DNA of 64,000 nt from Hypericum androsaemum (taxonomy: Eukaryota > Streptophyta > Magnoliopsida > Malpighiales > Hypericaceae). The stretch's first letter is position 1. Each line of letters begins with the position of its first letter. Shown one piece after another: positions 1 through 11,774 of the stretch. Both the position numbers and the translations under genes were made by a program. Below the pieces are notes generated by a model. That model did not search any database and was not told the origin of the DNA. It saw nothing but the letters and a program-made list of their open reading frames with translations. Location: the NCBI GenBank assembly GCA_963995505.1, contig OZ023199.1, positions 2,666,001 to 2,730,000 of the forward strand. The letters are read 5' to 3'.

Positions 1-284
1 ATTGGACTCGTCTAACAGGTCGTTGCAAGTATTTAAAATTTCAAGCAATTATTGCCTCTAGATTCAAATTATTAAATCTCAAAATAAAAAAATAATCGAG
101 TTCAAAATTTGAGAATACAACCGTTAACAGTAAGAGCTTTCTCATCATATGGGTAGCTGAAGGCTAGATAATTTGTTTGAAAGGTTGAATTGTATTAATG
201 GTAATATCATATCCATATATACCAAAATCGAGTACGAAGTTGCAACCACTAGCTTCAATTGTTTGATTATATGTGTTATGGCAG
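1..284 (+). other. Intron upstream of the first visible GH95 exon
   Basis: AT-rich, non-coding sequence ending in an AG acceptor at 283-284. The next exon starts with two bases that complete a split Glu codon. The family's N-terminal exon, which ends near a QLN motif, was looked for here and not found, so it must lie upstream of the window. Confidence 0.6.
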
Positions 285-3200
285 AGGACACGCTCTGGAC
301 AGGGACTCCAGGGGACTACGCCAACCCTGAAGCTCCCAAGGCATTGTCAGCTGTTAGGAAGCTTGTCGATGATGGACAGTTCGCGGAAGCTTCCGATGTG
401 GCGTCTGGTCTGTTCGGTAACTCTGCAGACGTACGAAGTCAAGACCCGTGCAAACCTCGAATTTGGAATTTGATGATTTTGTTTTGAGACTATTAATATG
501 CTCTGCATTTTGCTGAACTTCTGTCAGGTGTACCAACTTCTGGGTGATATCAGGATAGATTTTGGTGAGTCCCACCAAAGTTATTCCCAAGAGACATACT
601 ACAGAGAGCTGGACTTGGAAACTGCAACTGCTCGAGTGACGTTTACTGCAAGTGATGTTCAATTCACAAGAGAATATTTCGCTTCGAATCCAGATCAAGC
701 GATCGTGACGAAGATCTCCTCCAGCAAACCAGGCACGGTATCGTTTACGGTATCTCTAGACAGCCAGATGAGTTACTCTGCTTCTGTCATAGGCCAGACT
801 AGGATCTTAATGGAAGGTAGCTGTCGGGAGAAAAGGATCCCACCCGAGGCCGAGAATGCTGATCCGACGGGGACCAAGTTCGCTGCTGTTCTCGAAGTAC
901 GGATTAGCGAAGGCAGTAGGATCAGCGCATTGGATGCAAACAAGTTTCGGGTTGTTGGTTCGGATTGGGCCGTGTTGATTCTTGTGGCTGCATCATCATT
1001 TCAAGGACCGTTTGTTAGGCCTGTTGATTCAACCAGAGACCCTAAAGCTGAGTCCTTGGAGAGACTGAAGTCGATAGAGGAACTGTCGTATTCTGAGCTC
1101 TACGCGAGCCATTTGGATGATTATCGGAAGCTGTTTAAGCGCGTATCGTTGCAGCTCGGGAAGAGCTCGAAGGTGGACGTGGTTCCAACCGTGGAGAGGA
1201 TAAGGTCTTTTCAGTCTGATGAAGATCCGTCCCTTCTGGTGCTCCTTTTCCAATTCGGTCGGTATCTGCTTATTTCGTCTTCGAGGCCTGGAACTCAGGT
1301 GGCAAACCTCCAGGGGATCTGGAATGCGAGTTTGACACCGGCATGGGAGTATGTCTTCTTCATTTGCCTCTAATCACACGACGAGTAATGACCAATAACC
1401 CTCTTTTGTTGATTGCAGTTCCGCGCCGCACTTGAACATCAACCTGGAAATGAACTACTGGCCTTCCCTGCCTTGCAACCTTGAAGAATGCCAAGAGCCT
1501 TTGTTCGAGTTGCTCGAGTCTCTGTCGAAAAATGGAACTAGAACTGCACAGGCAAGCATCAATTCGGCTTTAACACGCGATTAGCGGGTTGTATTCTGTT
1601 TTTTCTGGATGTGCTGGTCTGATCACAGAATGATGCAGGTGAATTACGATGCAAATGGATGGGTTGTGCATCATAAAAGTGACATATGGGCTAAGTCATC
1701 AGCAGATATTCGAGATGCGGTATGGGCAGTTTGGCCTATGGGGGGAGCTTGGCTCTGTACTCACCTCTGGGAACACTACAAGTTTACAATGGACAAAGTA
1801 AGAGTTCTAACACACATCTTTGATCCGATACGCCTTACCCGATCCGTTTCGTTTTCGGGTACGTTAGTGTTGCTTCAGCTTCCTGATAAGAACCCTTTTA
1901 TCATCAGGATTTTCTTGAACATACTGCATACCCATTGTTAGAAGGATGTGCTTCATTTCTACTGTCTTGGTTGATTGATGGGCCTGACGGATACCTTGAA
2001 ACGAATCCTTCAACTTCACCGGAACATAACTTCATCGCTCCGGATGGTAAGTTCGCTTCTGTCAGCTACTCGTCGACGATGGACATGGCCATTATCAGGG
2101 AAATCTTTCTCTCAGTTCTCTCTGCTTCAGAGGTCAACTCCTCCTCCCCTTATAATTATGATTAAACTGCCTGCCATTACTATACTAACACCTTGACAAT
2201 TCAAGAAAACAGATTTTGGACAGAGATGACGATGCTTTCGTGCAACGAGTGCGCGAGACAGTACTGAGACTGTTGCCACCGAGAGTGGCTAGTGATGGTT
2301 CTGTCATGGAGTGGGTATGTTCAGGATTATAGTGATGAAGTTTCTGCTTTAGTACTTGGTGCAACTACTAATGTCTTTCTGTTGGTCTTCAGGCACTAGA
2401 TTTTAAGGACCCGGAGGTGCATCATCGACATATTTCGCATCTATTCGGCATCTTTCCAGGCCACACAATAACCACTGAGAACAATCCTGACCTTTGCAAA
2501 GCTGCAGCGGACACCCTCTATAAGAGAGGTTTGGCTATAATGTTCTTAACAAACTCATCTATAATGTCGCCTTGACGGATTTATTTTCGTTTCGACGTTG
2601 ATGATTACAGGAGTGGATGGTCCTGGATGGTCAACTACATGGAAAGCTGCAGTATGGGCAAGGCTGAAGAATGCTGGCAATGCTTACATGATGGTTAAGC
2701 ATTTGGTTACATTGGCAACACAAGATGAGCATGTCGCTTTTGAGGGCGGACTCTATAGTAACTTGTTTGCAGCACATCCTCCTTTCCAGATCGATGCAAA
2801 CTTCGGGCTAGTTCTGCTCCACCTATCGGTTTTTGATCTCCGATTCGAGTTCTGAAGCATATTAATTTTCGGCTTACATCTCAATGCACCTTGATTGCTG
2901 CATGTCAAACTAATGTGTTCATACTACAATCTTCATAATTCGAATAAAGCACGAGTCCGACAATCTAATGAGTAAAACATCTGTAAATTGTAAGCCATAT
3001 ATGCTTCATGAACAATCTGACATTCTGCTTCATTGTGTTGCAGCTTCTCAGCGGCCATCGCGGAAATGCTCCTCCAGAGTTCCATGGCAGACCTGTACCT
3101 GTTGCCTGCTCTTCCCCGCGACAAATGGGCGACCGGACGCGCGAAAGGACTAAGAGCGCGGGGAGGCTTGACGGTCGGAATCCGCTGGGACGAAGGCGAA

Positions 3201-3341
3201 CTTCGTGAAGCTGTAATAATGTCGAAGGAAGGAAGCTCTGTGCATAATCTGCACTACAATGGAAGCACTGTCACCGTACAGCTGAAGCCAGGCACAGTTT
3301 ACAAGCTCAATGGACAGCTGAAGTGCGAGGAGATGTCCTAA
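285..3341 (+). CDS. Alpha-L-fucosidase 2-like, GH95 family (5' partial)
   Basis: Plant GH95 alpha-1,2-L-fucosidase, a secreted or apoplastic enzyme that trims fucose from xyloglucan and related glycans. Exons: 285-430, 528-1348, 1419-1551, 1639-1797, 1908-2132, 2213-2314, 2393-2528, 2611-2806 and 3044-3341; TAA ends at 3341. All phases join cleanly. The first exon opens with EDTLWTGTPGDY. The signature HLNINLEMNYW (from 1429) carries the two Asn of the GH95 active site. TSPEHNF (about 2010) carries the expected acid Glu, and PFQIDANFG (about 2781-2806) the expected Asp. PGWSTTWK and HISHLFGIFPG are also family-typical. Two introns appear to start with GC instead of GT (1552 and 2807). The N-terminal exon is missing because the window starts inside the gene. 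Nothing visible breaks the reading frame, so the gene looks functional. Family assignment is secure; the substrate is inferred from relatives. Confidence 0.93.
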
Positions 3342-4204
3342 TCTATTTTAGAAGCAGTTTCCTACTACGTTGAAGTGGACTCGGCTCTCACAATTGTTGC
3401 CTTTGCCCGTACCACCCGTACCCAACAATCTTTGTTCTGCGATGCTTAAATATGCTGTAATCTGCTATGTTGTTATGTTGTGGAAAATGTGATTTTTTCA
3501 ATAGGTTAAATTTTATTATAAATATATTTACAACTGAAGAAGAATTCGTAATCGATGTCAAACTTCTTCAAAAACTTGGTACGATAAAATTTTTTGGTAA
3601 AAGACCGTACAAGAAAAAGAGTACCATCAAATAGCATCCTAAATACAAAGTTTTTTTTCGGTCCTATGATACAATTAAAAATTCCAGACTCAAATTTCCC
3701 AAATAACTACAATAGGCAGTTGTTGTCTTCGCCAGTACCACCCATATCTAACTTTTGTTTTGCGATATTTAGATACGGTAAAATCTGCAATTACTCTATG
3801 TTGTTATGTTATGTAACCTATGATTATCAACCAAAGGTTTCTAAGCTACCATTCTTAATATTTCAGAACTGATATCAACTTAGGAGCATTTGGATCAACT
3901 AATTTTCATTCTATTTTAATTAAAGTTTCAAGTTGGAATTCTGAAAATACTAGAGCGTTAAAACATAAATTTTTTTTCTGGCACTTTGTCCACTTATTGG
4001 GTCCTCAACCAAGCGAAGCCCACTACTCCAACCTTCCGAAGTCTACGACGTCGTAACAGGTCGTCTTCTAGAACCCCAAAAAATCCTCTGTTAAACCCTA
4101 GAATAGAACCCAGAAACGGATCCAATCTAAATCCATCTTCCTCCCTCCTCTCTGTTATTTTTCTATTACCAAAAAAGGAAGGAACTTTCTTTTAGCTTCT
4201 GGGA
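3342..4204. other. 3' UTR of the GH95 gene and intergenic spacer
   Basis: Holds the 3' UTR of the fucosidase, a duplicated segment (separate entry), AT-rich spacer, and the promoter/5' leader of the next gene. A T-rich/C-rich leader with CCTCCTCTC motifs lies just before the start codon at 4205. No other gene seen. Confidence 0.6.
3400..3830 (+). repeat. Imperfect direct duplication of the GH95 3' end, offset about 320 bp
   Basis: About 90 bp at 3400-3490 (GTACCACCCGTACC through TATGTTGTTATG) recur with moderate divergence at 3718-3815. The order of sub-motifs is the same: GTACCACCC, TTGTTYTGCGAT, CTGYAAT, TATGTTGTTATGTT. The copy probably includes alternative polyadenylation sequence for the fucosidase gene. 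Confidence 0.6.
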
Positions 4205-4995
4205 ATGGCTTGGAGAAGTGGAGGGTCCCTTGCGCGATCCATCTCCGCCGCGGCGAGGGCATCGCGTCCCGCCCGCCGCCCTCCACCGGCATTCCCCCGG
4301 CCCTCCCGCCGCCTCCCCTCGTTCGCTCCTTCCCGGTGACCACCCTCTCTTATGGAAAATCATTCTGTTTTACTTTGAATTTTTGCATTTCGTGTAAAGT
4401 CGACAATTTATAGATGAACTTCATGTTTTTTTCATCAACCAAACACGGAGTGTGGATTTGCAAATGAATTCCTCAAAAAATGAAATGAATTTTGGAAATG
4501 AAAAAAAAAGATTTGGAAATGAATTTCAGCCCAAACCATAGCAAGTTAGTTTCGGCATAGGTGTTGAATTGGGGTCGTCGGTAGTTTAGCGTGTATAGAA
4601 TTGATGATGAACGAGATCAATTCGCGGACGGGATGGAGTTTTGAAGTACATTTTGATGGTTCGGCTTCATGGTTTAAGATCCCTGGGGTGGTCTAATCAC
4701 TTTTGGTCAATGTTGCTTGCTGCTTCTAGTTGGGATTTCACTTGGTCAGTTAAGGGAAAGGAAGAGTTGATGTGAGATCTAATTGGAGTCGGCCTGCAAG
4801 TTATTGTATGTGGTTATAATTAGCTGGGTTTTCTGCTTTTGTAGGAACTTGGGTGAACTGGGATGCGTGCAGTCGCTCTTGCCTTTGCACAGTATGGTGG
4901 CTAAGACTCATCTCACTTCTCACCTCAACGCTAACTTGCGGGCTTTTTGCGAGCTGTCCCACGGTACCTTCCGTCGTACTTGTCAGGATCGCTAA
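4205..4995 (+). CDS. NFD6-like small mitochondrial/plastid protein
   Basis: Two coding exons, 4205-4335 and 4845-4995, give a 93-residue protein; the phase-2 junction makes a CGG Arg codon. The N-terminus is rich in Arg, Ala, Ser and Pro (MAWRSGGSLARSISAAARAS) and reads as an organelle presequence. The second exon encodes LGCVQSLLPLHSMVAKTHL followed by a Leu/Ser-Gly-Thr-rich tail, the conserved core of the NUCLEAR FUSION DEFECTIVE 6-like family. Arabidopsis NFD6 is needed for polar nuclear fusion and acts in organelles; the biochemical role is unknown. A strong donor (GTGAGT at 5006) after the stop and an acceptor at 5757-5758 suggest a 3'-UTR intron, a known source of alternative C-termini in this family. 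Recognition is by motif only. Confidence 0.8.
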
Positions 4996-6194
4996 TAGTC
5001 TCTTTGTGAGTCATACTGATTTGTGATGGAAAATAATAGGATGAGTTTAGTTTTCCTTAATTACTGTTCTGTGCTAGCACTGTTGTTTGGAATAATTTCA
5101 GCCGCAGATAGTTTCATGGTTTTAGAACTTTGTGAGCAAGCTGATGACTCGTAGTTTAAATGAGGATGAGTTTAGGCATGCTTGTTTTGCTCCTTTAAAA
5201 ATTGGTTAACGGAAGGATTGGGATTGGGTTTGATAGGGAGGAATGGAAAAGACGGGTGACGCGCATGGAATTTCGGTCAGATTAAGGTGCGGAATGCCAA
5301 AATTTAGGACTCTTGTTTTCAATTTGATGCAGAATTGAAGAGGCATATAAGAAACTGTCAGCCTTGTGAAAATTTTAGTTATCTACCTTTTGCATTCTCA
5401 ATCTAGTGGAGCTTTAGCATGCAGCTGGTTCTTGTGCATAAATCACATTCCTGAGAGGTCCTTACCCTTATAAAGTTGTGTATCTCCAGAATTCTGTTTG
5501 TAGTTTAAATCATCAAAACCAACCCTGAATCTTTGCCGCGCTCTTTCATTTCACCATCTTAACGTTAACGAAATCGACAAAACGAGTCCTTTCGGAGGAT
5601 TGGTATATCTGTCTTGGCACTAATTGGCCCAAGATCTCGTTGCCGAACTTATTTCAATTCCGATCTTATGTCTTTCGATTAGTGAGCCACAGTAGTTGAG
5701 CAAAAATTATTCCAGTTTCTCTCCGGATTTTGCATCACTTGCTTTGTTGTTGTTGCAGGTACCTAATTAGCCATGGGATGACCAGAGATTGAGTGCATAT
5801 TGGAGCAAGTCGGAAGAGGGTTGGTTACCCCTTGTGGGTTTGGCATTTTCAGACAAATCAAATAAGTGCTTTCTGATTGTACCTTTTTTTCTTAATTTTG
5901 AGACAATTAGAATAGGTTAGTTTCTAGGTTATTTCAGCTTGTCACTTTAAGTAGCTGAAAGTAAACGTGGCCTAAGAATCAAATTTTATTTCTTTATCAA
6001 TTTTGCGCGTCGGAACCTTTCGCGTCTTCGTCTTCCCTGTATCAGTTCCAAACATGTCATATTGACGTCTCTTTGCAGATAGCAAATTTTGTACCTTTTT
6101 CTATTAAATAAAAAGTGGAGAGACAATCAAATTGGAAGAAAAGTGGAAGGGATTTTCAGTACACATACGAGCAGCCGAGTTCAAGAAATCCGAA
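4996..6194. other. 3' UTR/intron of the NFD6-like gene and convergent spacer
   Basis: Contains the probable 3'-UTR intron (5006-5758) and last non-coding exon of the NFD6-like gene, then AT-rich sequence up to the stop codon of the convergent TIP41-like gene. No other coding sequence recognised. Confidence 0.5.
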
Positions 6195-8417
6195 TCAGAG
6201 ATGATTTCCGCGGATTCTAAGTTTCTGGCTCTTGCGCATAATAACAGGAAGTTTCTGGCTAATGGTGTTTGGATCACTATATGCAGCAGAATCAGTAATG
6301 CTGTCCTGCACCAATCAATTAATTAATATAGATCAGAAAGACATATTTTAATGGCATTATGCAGCATAAATAGGCACGAGTGGCATGAAAATTGTGAAAC
6401 AAAGGATACAAGCTGATAAAAAGTAGAGCATGAGCATGATATAAGATGTGAACTAGGTTGTCAGCGACAACCCCCTAAAATGCTAGAGCGGATAGCGGGA
6501 TAGCCGCTATTGCAAAGACTAAAAATAGTTGTACAAAGTAAACTTAAATACTCAAAAATAGAAAACAAAGTAAAATCAGCTTCCTTATTTTCTCGACTAA
6601 ATTGGATATGAAAAAAACTGAAATAAAAGATGACTATTTTGAAGACGAGGATGATTACAAGTACTGTACAAGAAAGAAACAGCTTTCCCGAAGAATGACT
6701 TGATCTGAAGAGTCACCAAAAACACATTGGATGCGAGTGTCCCTTAGTCTCATCAACACCCCGTCAACTCTGAGCTGTGACAAAAAAGAAAAATTACTAG
6801 ACGTTCAAAAATAAACTTTGGTGAAGCACTATTTCTCGTAAAACAACCAAAAAACAAACAAATGAATAATGATAACAGTTGGAAGATTAAAGTAAAATCC
6901 ATTTTAGTAACTTTGCTGATGTCAAACAACAGACTAGAGATGAAAGCTGACTTCATCTGAGAGTAAACATATTAGGACGCAAAGTTTCTATTTTCCTTGA
7001 AAGTTGAGAGGAAACATATATCCTTCTTACTAGTGTACTTTAGATCCCTACATTAGTGATCGTTACCAAAGTCCCAAACTACAGTTCTGAATATATGCTG
7101 AATGTCAAGATCCTTCGCTCCAATAAAGCACAATGTGCATGTTTTTACTGGTTAATTCAGATTCCCGCGTGTAGTATGATACGTATTTAATATTTTCTAT
7201 CTAGTTCACATTACAATTTTGTAAGTAATAATCTTGAAATTCAAATAACAATTTCTTGCCTATGTTTGCCTATAGAGAGGAAACAAGGACAATTTAACTC
7301 ACCCAAAATCGCAGAAGAAGAAACCAACAGCTTGGCATGACTCTCTGCCAATTAAAAATAGTAATGTCATGTACCAAACTCCTCATAGATTCAGTTCAAG
7401 CAGCAGCCACACGTAGAAAGTATAATAGATTTAAAATACCACTTTCACCGTCAACAGGGATACTCCATTATCAGCCAGTTCGTCTTCATACAAGACAACC
7501 TGTAAAAGATATGTATTACCTCCAACCCCCAAACCAAAGACAGCCTTAACACAAGCATCCAATTGTAGTGGTACAAAAAAAAATCCCATGTATCTGCTCT
7601 TAACAAGGAACCCATAGTAGTCACCTCATCATAGAAGAGAATTGGCTCCTTTTGCGCCAATGCCACTAAATCTATCTGCTCGTCTGCATCCTCCCAAGGA
7701 AGGCTGCAACTTGCCTCGGCGATTTCACCAGATTTGTTCTGTCACAAACCCATATATCGCTTCATATGTTCACACATTGAATTCAAAAGATTACGAAAAG
7801 GTAAATGGCGTAACATCTGCAAAAACCGACCTCGATTGTTTCACTTCCGTGATACGGCGTAGTGAATGTATAGTCATAGTCAAGTATGACCTGCTCGGAT
7901 GGCTTGCTGCACAATGCCATACATATCAACTGCTCGTAGTGACATTATCAAATACGAACTTTTCGGAACCCTAAACACAAGACGCGCGACACGTAAACCC
8001 TAAAGCTACCTTCGGAACTTCCATTGCGCGGCTGCAGGGACCTCGACGGGGGGCAAAGCCTCCTTCTTCCACCCAACAAGAGCATCAAAAGCGTTGAAAT
8101 GGACCTTCGTCCCACTCCCCAAGTGCTTCAGCACCAACCCGCTCTCCCCGAACACCATCTCCGGTAGGTGACTCGTCCCTAGCTTCTCCTCCCATCTATA
8201 TTATTTTCCCCCAAAAAATAAGTCGTAATCGGTCAACGGAAAAAATGAAACCCTAATTTGAGAAAATCGGGGATTACTCCGAGACAGTGGAGGATTTGAG
8301 GATGGAACCCTTGGAGGAGACGATCTCCCAGCCGTGTATGCGGATTCCTCGCCGGCCGTCGGTTAGCAGCTCGGCGCCAACGGCTTTCAAGTACTTCTCG
8401 TCTACTTCTACTTCCAT
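6195..8417 (-). CDS. TIP41L: TIP41-like protein (possibly defective)
   Basis: TIP41 family regulator of PP2A-type phosphatases in TOR signalling. Exons on the minus strand: 8417-8278, 8195-8010, 7906-7831, 7738-7625, 7499-7440, 7344-7303, 6774-6670 (end uncertain) and 6305-6195. The protein starts MEVEVDEKYLKAVGAELL and contains RRGIRIHGWEI, WEEKLGTSHLPEMVFGES, the FNAFDAL segment, ILDYDYTFTTPY, EPILFYDEVVLYEDELADNG, MPSCWFLLLRFWLRVDGVLM and a C-terminal DSAAYSDP...ISQKLPV block. Each is diagnostic for the family. All phases fit up to LRVDGVLMRLRDTR. The conserved block normally between ILREN and YPxDSAAY (about 15 residues, including a CWREATFQALSAKG-type motif) was not found between 6306 and 6670. 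A donor at 6669-6668 keeps the frame open but skips that block; without splicing, a TAA follows. The gene is either truncated internally or has a highly diverged exon here. Confidence 0.85.
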
Positions 8418-9440
8418 TTCTTTTTCGCGGGAGAGCTCCTCTGTCACCGGCTAAAAGTGTAATATATATTGTAGTGTTTTGTTTAAGTTTGGCGAGTCGT
8501 ATATCAAATAGAGAAATTACCGTATCGATTAATTTAGATTCAAGTTTATTGAGATAGGGCAAAGTCAATATATAACACTACTATGTTGTTAAGGGCTAAA
8601 CCCAAAAATTAATTTAAACTAAAATAATATTTTTACTAATTAATCTAAGTATTTGTTACTTGAACCAGACAATACCTCGAAAAGATGATAAAATTCTACT
8701 GACAATAACACTTCGTATCATATTATTATAACATTATGACGTTTACGTATTTGTCCGGAAAAACATTATCTTAGGTATTTAATTACTCTTTAGACTTTTA
8801 TGATGGTGCTTATGATTTGTTTTAATCTTATTACATACTTATATTTAGTACAACAACATATGCTATAGATATACAATATATACTGCAATCCAAAGGAATT
8901 TACTTATTTGTTTCAGGAACTGTCTTCCTTTCAAAGTCCAAATACTTAAATTAACTAATTGGGAACGTTATAAGAACATATCAGGCCTTCAATTCGAAAG
9001 CATATAACGCTAGTGAGATTGGCATTAGCTTGCAATGCTTTCACGGCGACCAAAAAGGAACAGGTCTGCTATTCCAGTGACTCCCGTGGGTTTCAATTCG
9101 TTGGAAGAGTTCTCTCGCCATTTAAATCTACCCGACTTGAAACTATATTAATCGCTTAGTGGCTATCTAGGTACCACATGATTTAAAAAACAATGGTAAC
9201 CATGCAACTATGAACATCCCTCCAGAGATTTCTTTCGGACAAAATGCAGAACGGAAATGAACAGAAAAAATAGCTTCTGAACTACATGTTCAATTCTTAG
9301 TTCTTGTATGTCACATAAGAAAAACACGTAGTTAACACCCACCAAAATGAAGCAGCAACGTCAAATCCGCTGATTTTCAACCAGAAGTTGATTTATAGCT
9401 TCCACCATTGGACCGGGAATGAGCTAGATACCAGTAAGAT
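8418..9440. other. TIP41-like promoter and spacer
   Basis: The first 50 bp or so upstream of the TIP41-like start are probably its 5' leader. The remainder is AT-rich spacer plus the 3' UTR of the cyclin gene, which ends at 9441. I see no gene or structured repeat. Confidence 0.5.
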
Positions 9441-11652
9441 TCATTCATGGAGATCTTCAAAGTAACGTGAAGGGATCTCTTGGGGGGAACGAAATGCTGC
9501 CACACACTTAAACTGCACACAGGAAATAAAACAAGGCGAGATACGTTCACAACGTCGAAAACCTTCCTGCCTCGTCGAAAGAACGAAACGAATAGTTACT
9601 TGCAGCAAACTCATTATGGTTGTTTGGTAAGAGCAAAAAAGAATTTGGTAATGAGATAATTACAGGAAGAGGAGAGAAACTAAAACGAAACTACCTTGTG
9701 CTTCTCATATTTGTCTCTTACGGCGAGCAAGTTGCTTCCTTTTTTGTTTAGTTGCAAGGCATGGATGGCGAGAACGCATTCTTTCAAGTCAGGTGGTCTG
9801 TAACCTGAAAGGCATTGTAATATTGGGATCTGCATAAAACACAGAAAGGAATCATCAAAAGGAAGTAAATGGTTTGTCTAAGAAATTGGCAATTTTTCGC
9901 CTTTTTGAGCAACTCGATTACTCGTGTCTACCGACATGGACATGTCATTTGTATCCATAAATCTCATTAATTTCTACCATTTGAGCAACTCGATTATGAG
10001 AAAGTCAACAATCAACAACAAATTGGCAAGTCCACGAAAGTAACTACGGGTAGCACATACGGCCTTGAGAATTGAAGCTTTGTTTAAAGAACTGCTCCTT
10101 CCAACAGACAGATACAGACTTGGACACACTGGGCATAATTCTTACCCAGGGATGTATCTCTGGTTTGATCGTGAATCTTGCGAGGAAGACAGCCGATGCA
10201 GCAACAAGAGATGGTAAGAATTGGACACACTGATATTCTAACAAACTCAGCTCTGCAAGATAACAGCTCAAGAACTCGAGCTGTAGATCAGGAAACTGTA
10301 AATAAAAGAAGCAAAAAAGAGTTAGCAGAGACTAAGCACCAGAAAGAAAATGAGAAAATGTCCGGGATTATACTACAGGAAGAAGTTGGTCGGCCGCCTA
10401 CGTGACTATTATCTTGAGCTGCCTCCGTCAGTATTCTGCAATAAATATTAAGGTCATCCTTAGCTACAACATTATGTGGCACTCAGCCAAAATATTACTC
10501 CATGTGAAATTGTGAACTTGCCTGAGGAAGTTCTTAGTAGTAGGTCTGCTCATTTCATAGTTTAAGACTTCCAGCACATCCGTCTCCATGCTTAAAACCT
10601 GCACATCGGCCCGAACCAGTAGCTGATACGAAGAACTGCAGCAAATAATCGAGTCAGGCAAAAGAGGGATGAGCCAAACCTCTTGCTTAGTATAGGTGTT
10701 ATCGGTTATGTAGCAAAAGTCTTCAACATGTGGAGGATGGATTTCTTCGTACTTCCTGCGAGATCCAAACCAAACAAATTCAGAGCAACGTCGCCAACAG
10801 TGTGGCATAAAACAGGAAGTACACGAGAAAGAGCGGGTGGACTCACGCAGCGATAAGCATGCAAGAAACACCGAGAAGCTGCAGCCTATTCCTTGTAAGA
10901 ACCTTGGAGGACAGGAACCTGTCGACGTAGGATACAGTGAGGTAGAGGGCGTCCGGTAGAAGCCTGTATTCGTCCGCAACTTCCACCAACCAATCCACCA
11001 GGATCGCTCTCATGCTCGCTGAAATGTCTTTCTGCACCTCGCCCGCGTAACGCCCCAAGCATCTCCTATCCTCCTTCAACTACACGAACAAAACAAATCA
11101 TTCATTTCACAAACAAATCATACAATAATCTATGATCATCAAAAAGTAGTTACTCTTTTTCTCACAAATATTGCACTAAATGCCAGAGTATAACACTTGT
11201 AAATCCAACGGAGCAACAGTTATTAAAGATTCAACGACACCGTTTCGAAATCAAAAGAGAAATCCCGTGTCGTATACCTCGAGTGAGTGTAAGTAGCCGT
11301 AAATGGACGATGACGAAGAAGAGGAACACCGCCTCAATCCCGACCTCTGAGCGGACACGTCGCCCTCCCTCCGAGTTGACTCGCTCACCCCGGAGGCACT
11401 CTCCGGCGCCGAATTCGGATATTCCGTGCCTCCTCCAAACCCTAGGACTCGAGATTTGGGGTCCCGAGCCGACTCATCCGGCTTCTCTTCACATCGGGGG
11501 GCGCCGGCTTTGCTAGCGTTTCTTGACGGGGCAGTGGTGCGGTTGGTGACGTCGGCCAGGGGGGCTCGCGGCCCCCCTGGACCGGGCGGGGAGGAAAGGC
11601 GGGGTTTCTTGGGGAGGCGCGTGGAGAGGACGCTGTTTTGGTGTTTTCCCAT
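9441..11652 (-). CDS. CYCA3: A3-type cyclin
   Basis: Plant A3-type cyclin, a CDK partner active around G1/S. Exons: 11652-11278, 11079-10847, 10755-10680, 10598-10522, 10435-10402, 10295-10146, 9829-9695 and 9512-9441, giving 383 residues with all phases consistent. Residues 29-37 (RAPLADVTN) match the destruction box RxxLxxxxN. The cyclin N fold begins about residue 130 and has the hallmark MRAILVDWLVEVADEYRLL, LYLTVSYVDRFLS, and KYEEIHPPHVEDFCYITDN. The C-terminal cyclin fold has FLSCYLAELSLLEY and SGYRPPDLKECV. The first exon is GC- and Ser-rich and low in complexity. Intron 4 appears to use a GC donor (10521-10520, AG|GCAAGT). An E2F-like site lies about 115 bp upstream of the start. Family call is very secure; A3 rather than A1/A2 rests on the short N-terminus and the core sequence. 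Confidence 0.93.
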
Positions 11653-11764
11653 CTCGCGCGTGGCCGCTGAGGGAGGACAGATGCGGTTAGGGGATTGGGG
11701 GAGAGGAGGACTAAAAGCGTATAAAGGATGTTGGCGAAGAGCGGGTGTTTTCGAAAACTGGTCC

Positions 11765-11774
11765 TTTTCCCGCC
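11765..11774 (+). promoter_or_regulatory. E2F-like site upstream of the A3 cyclin
   Basis: TTTTCCCGCC matches the E2F consensus TTTSSCGC. It sits about 113 bp upstream of the cyclin start codon. G1/S cyclin genes in plants are commonly E2F-regulated, so the location is sensible, although a 10-base site can occur by chance. Confidence 0.5.

Noticed and set aside
4155..4363. Antisense open frames over the NFD6-like first exon
   Set aside because: GC-rich antisense shadows of the presequence; no start context or homology.
6132..6326. Plus-strand open frame of 64 codons
   Set aside because: It is the antisense of the last TIP41-like exon and has no homology I recognise.
7451..7666. Minus-strand segment WMLVLRLSLVW that resembles the WFLLLRFWL motif of TIP41
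   Set aside because: It lies in an intron. The true exon with that motif is at 7344-7303 and fits in phase.
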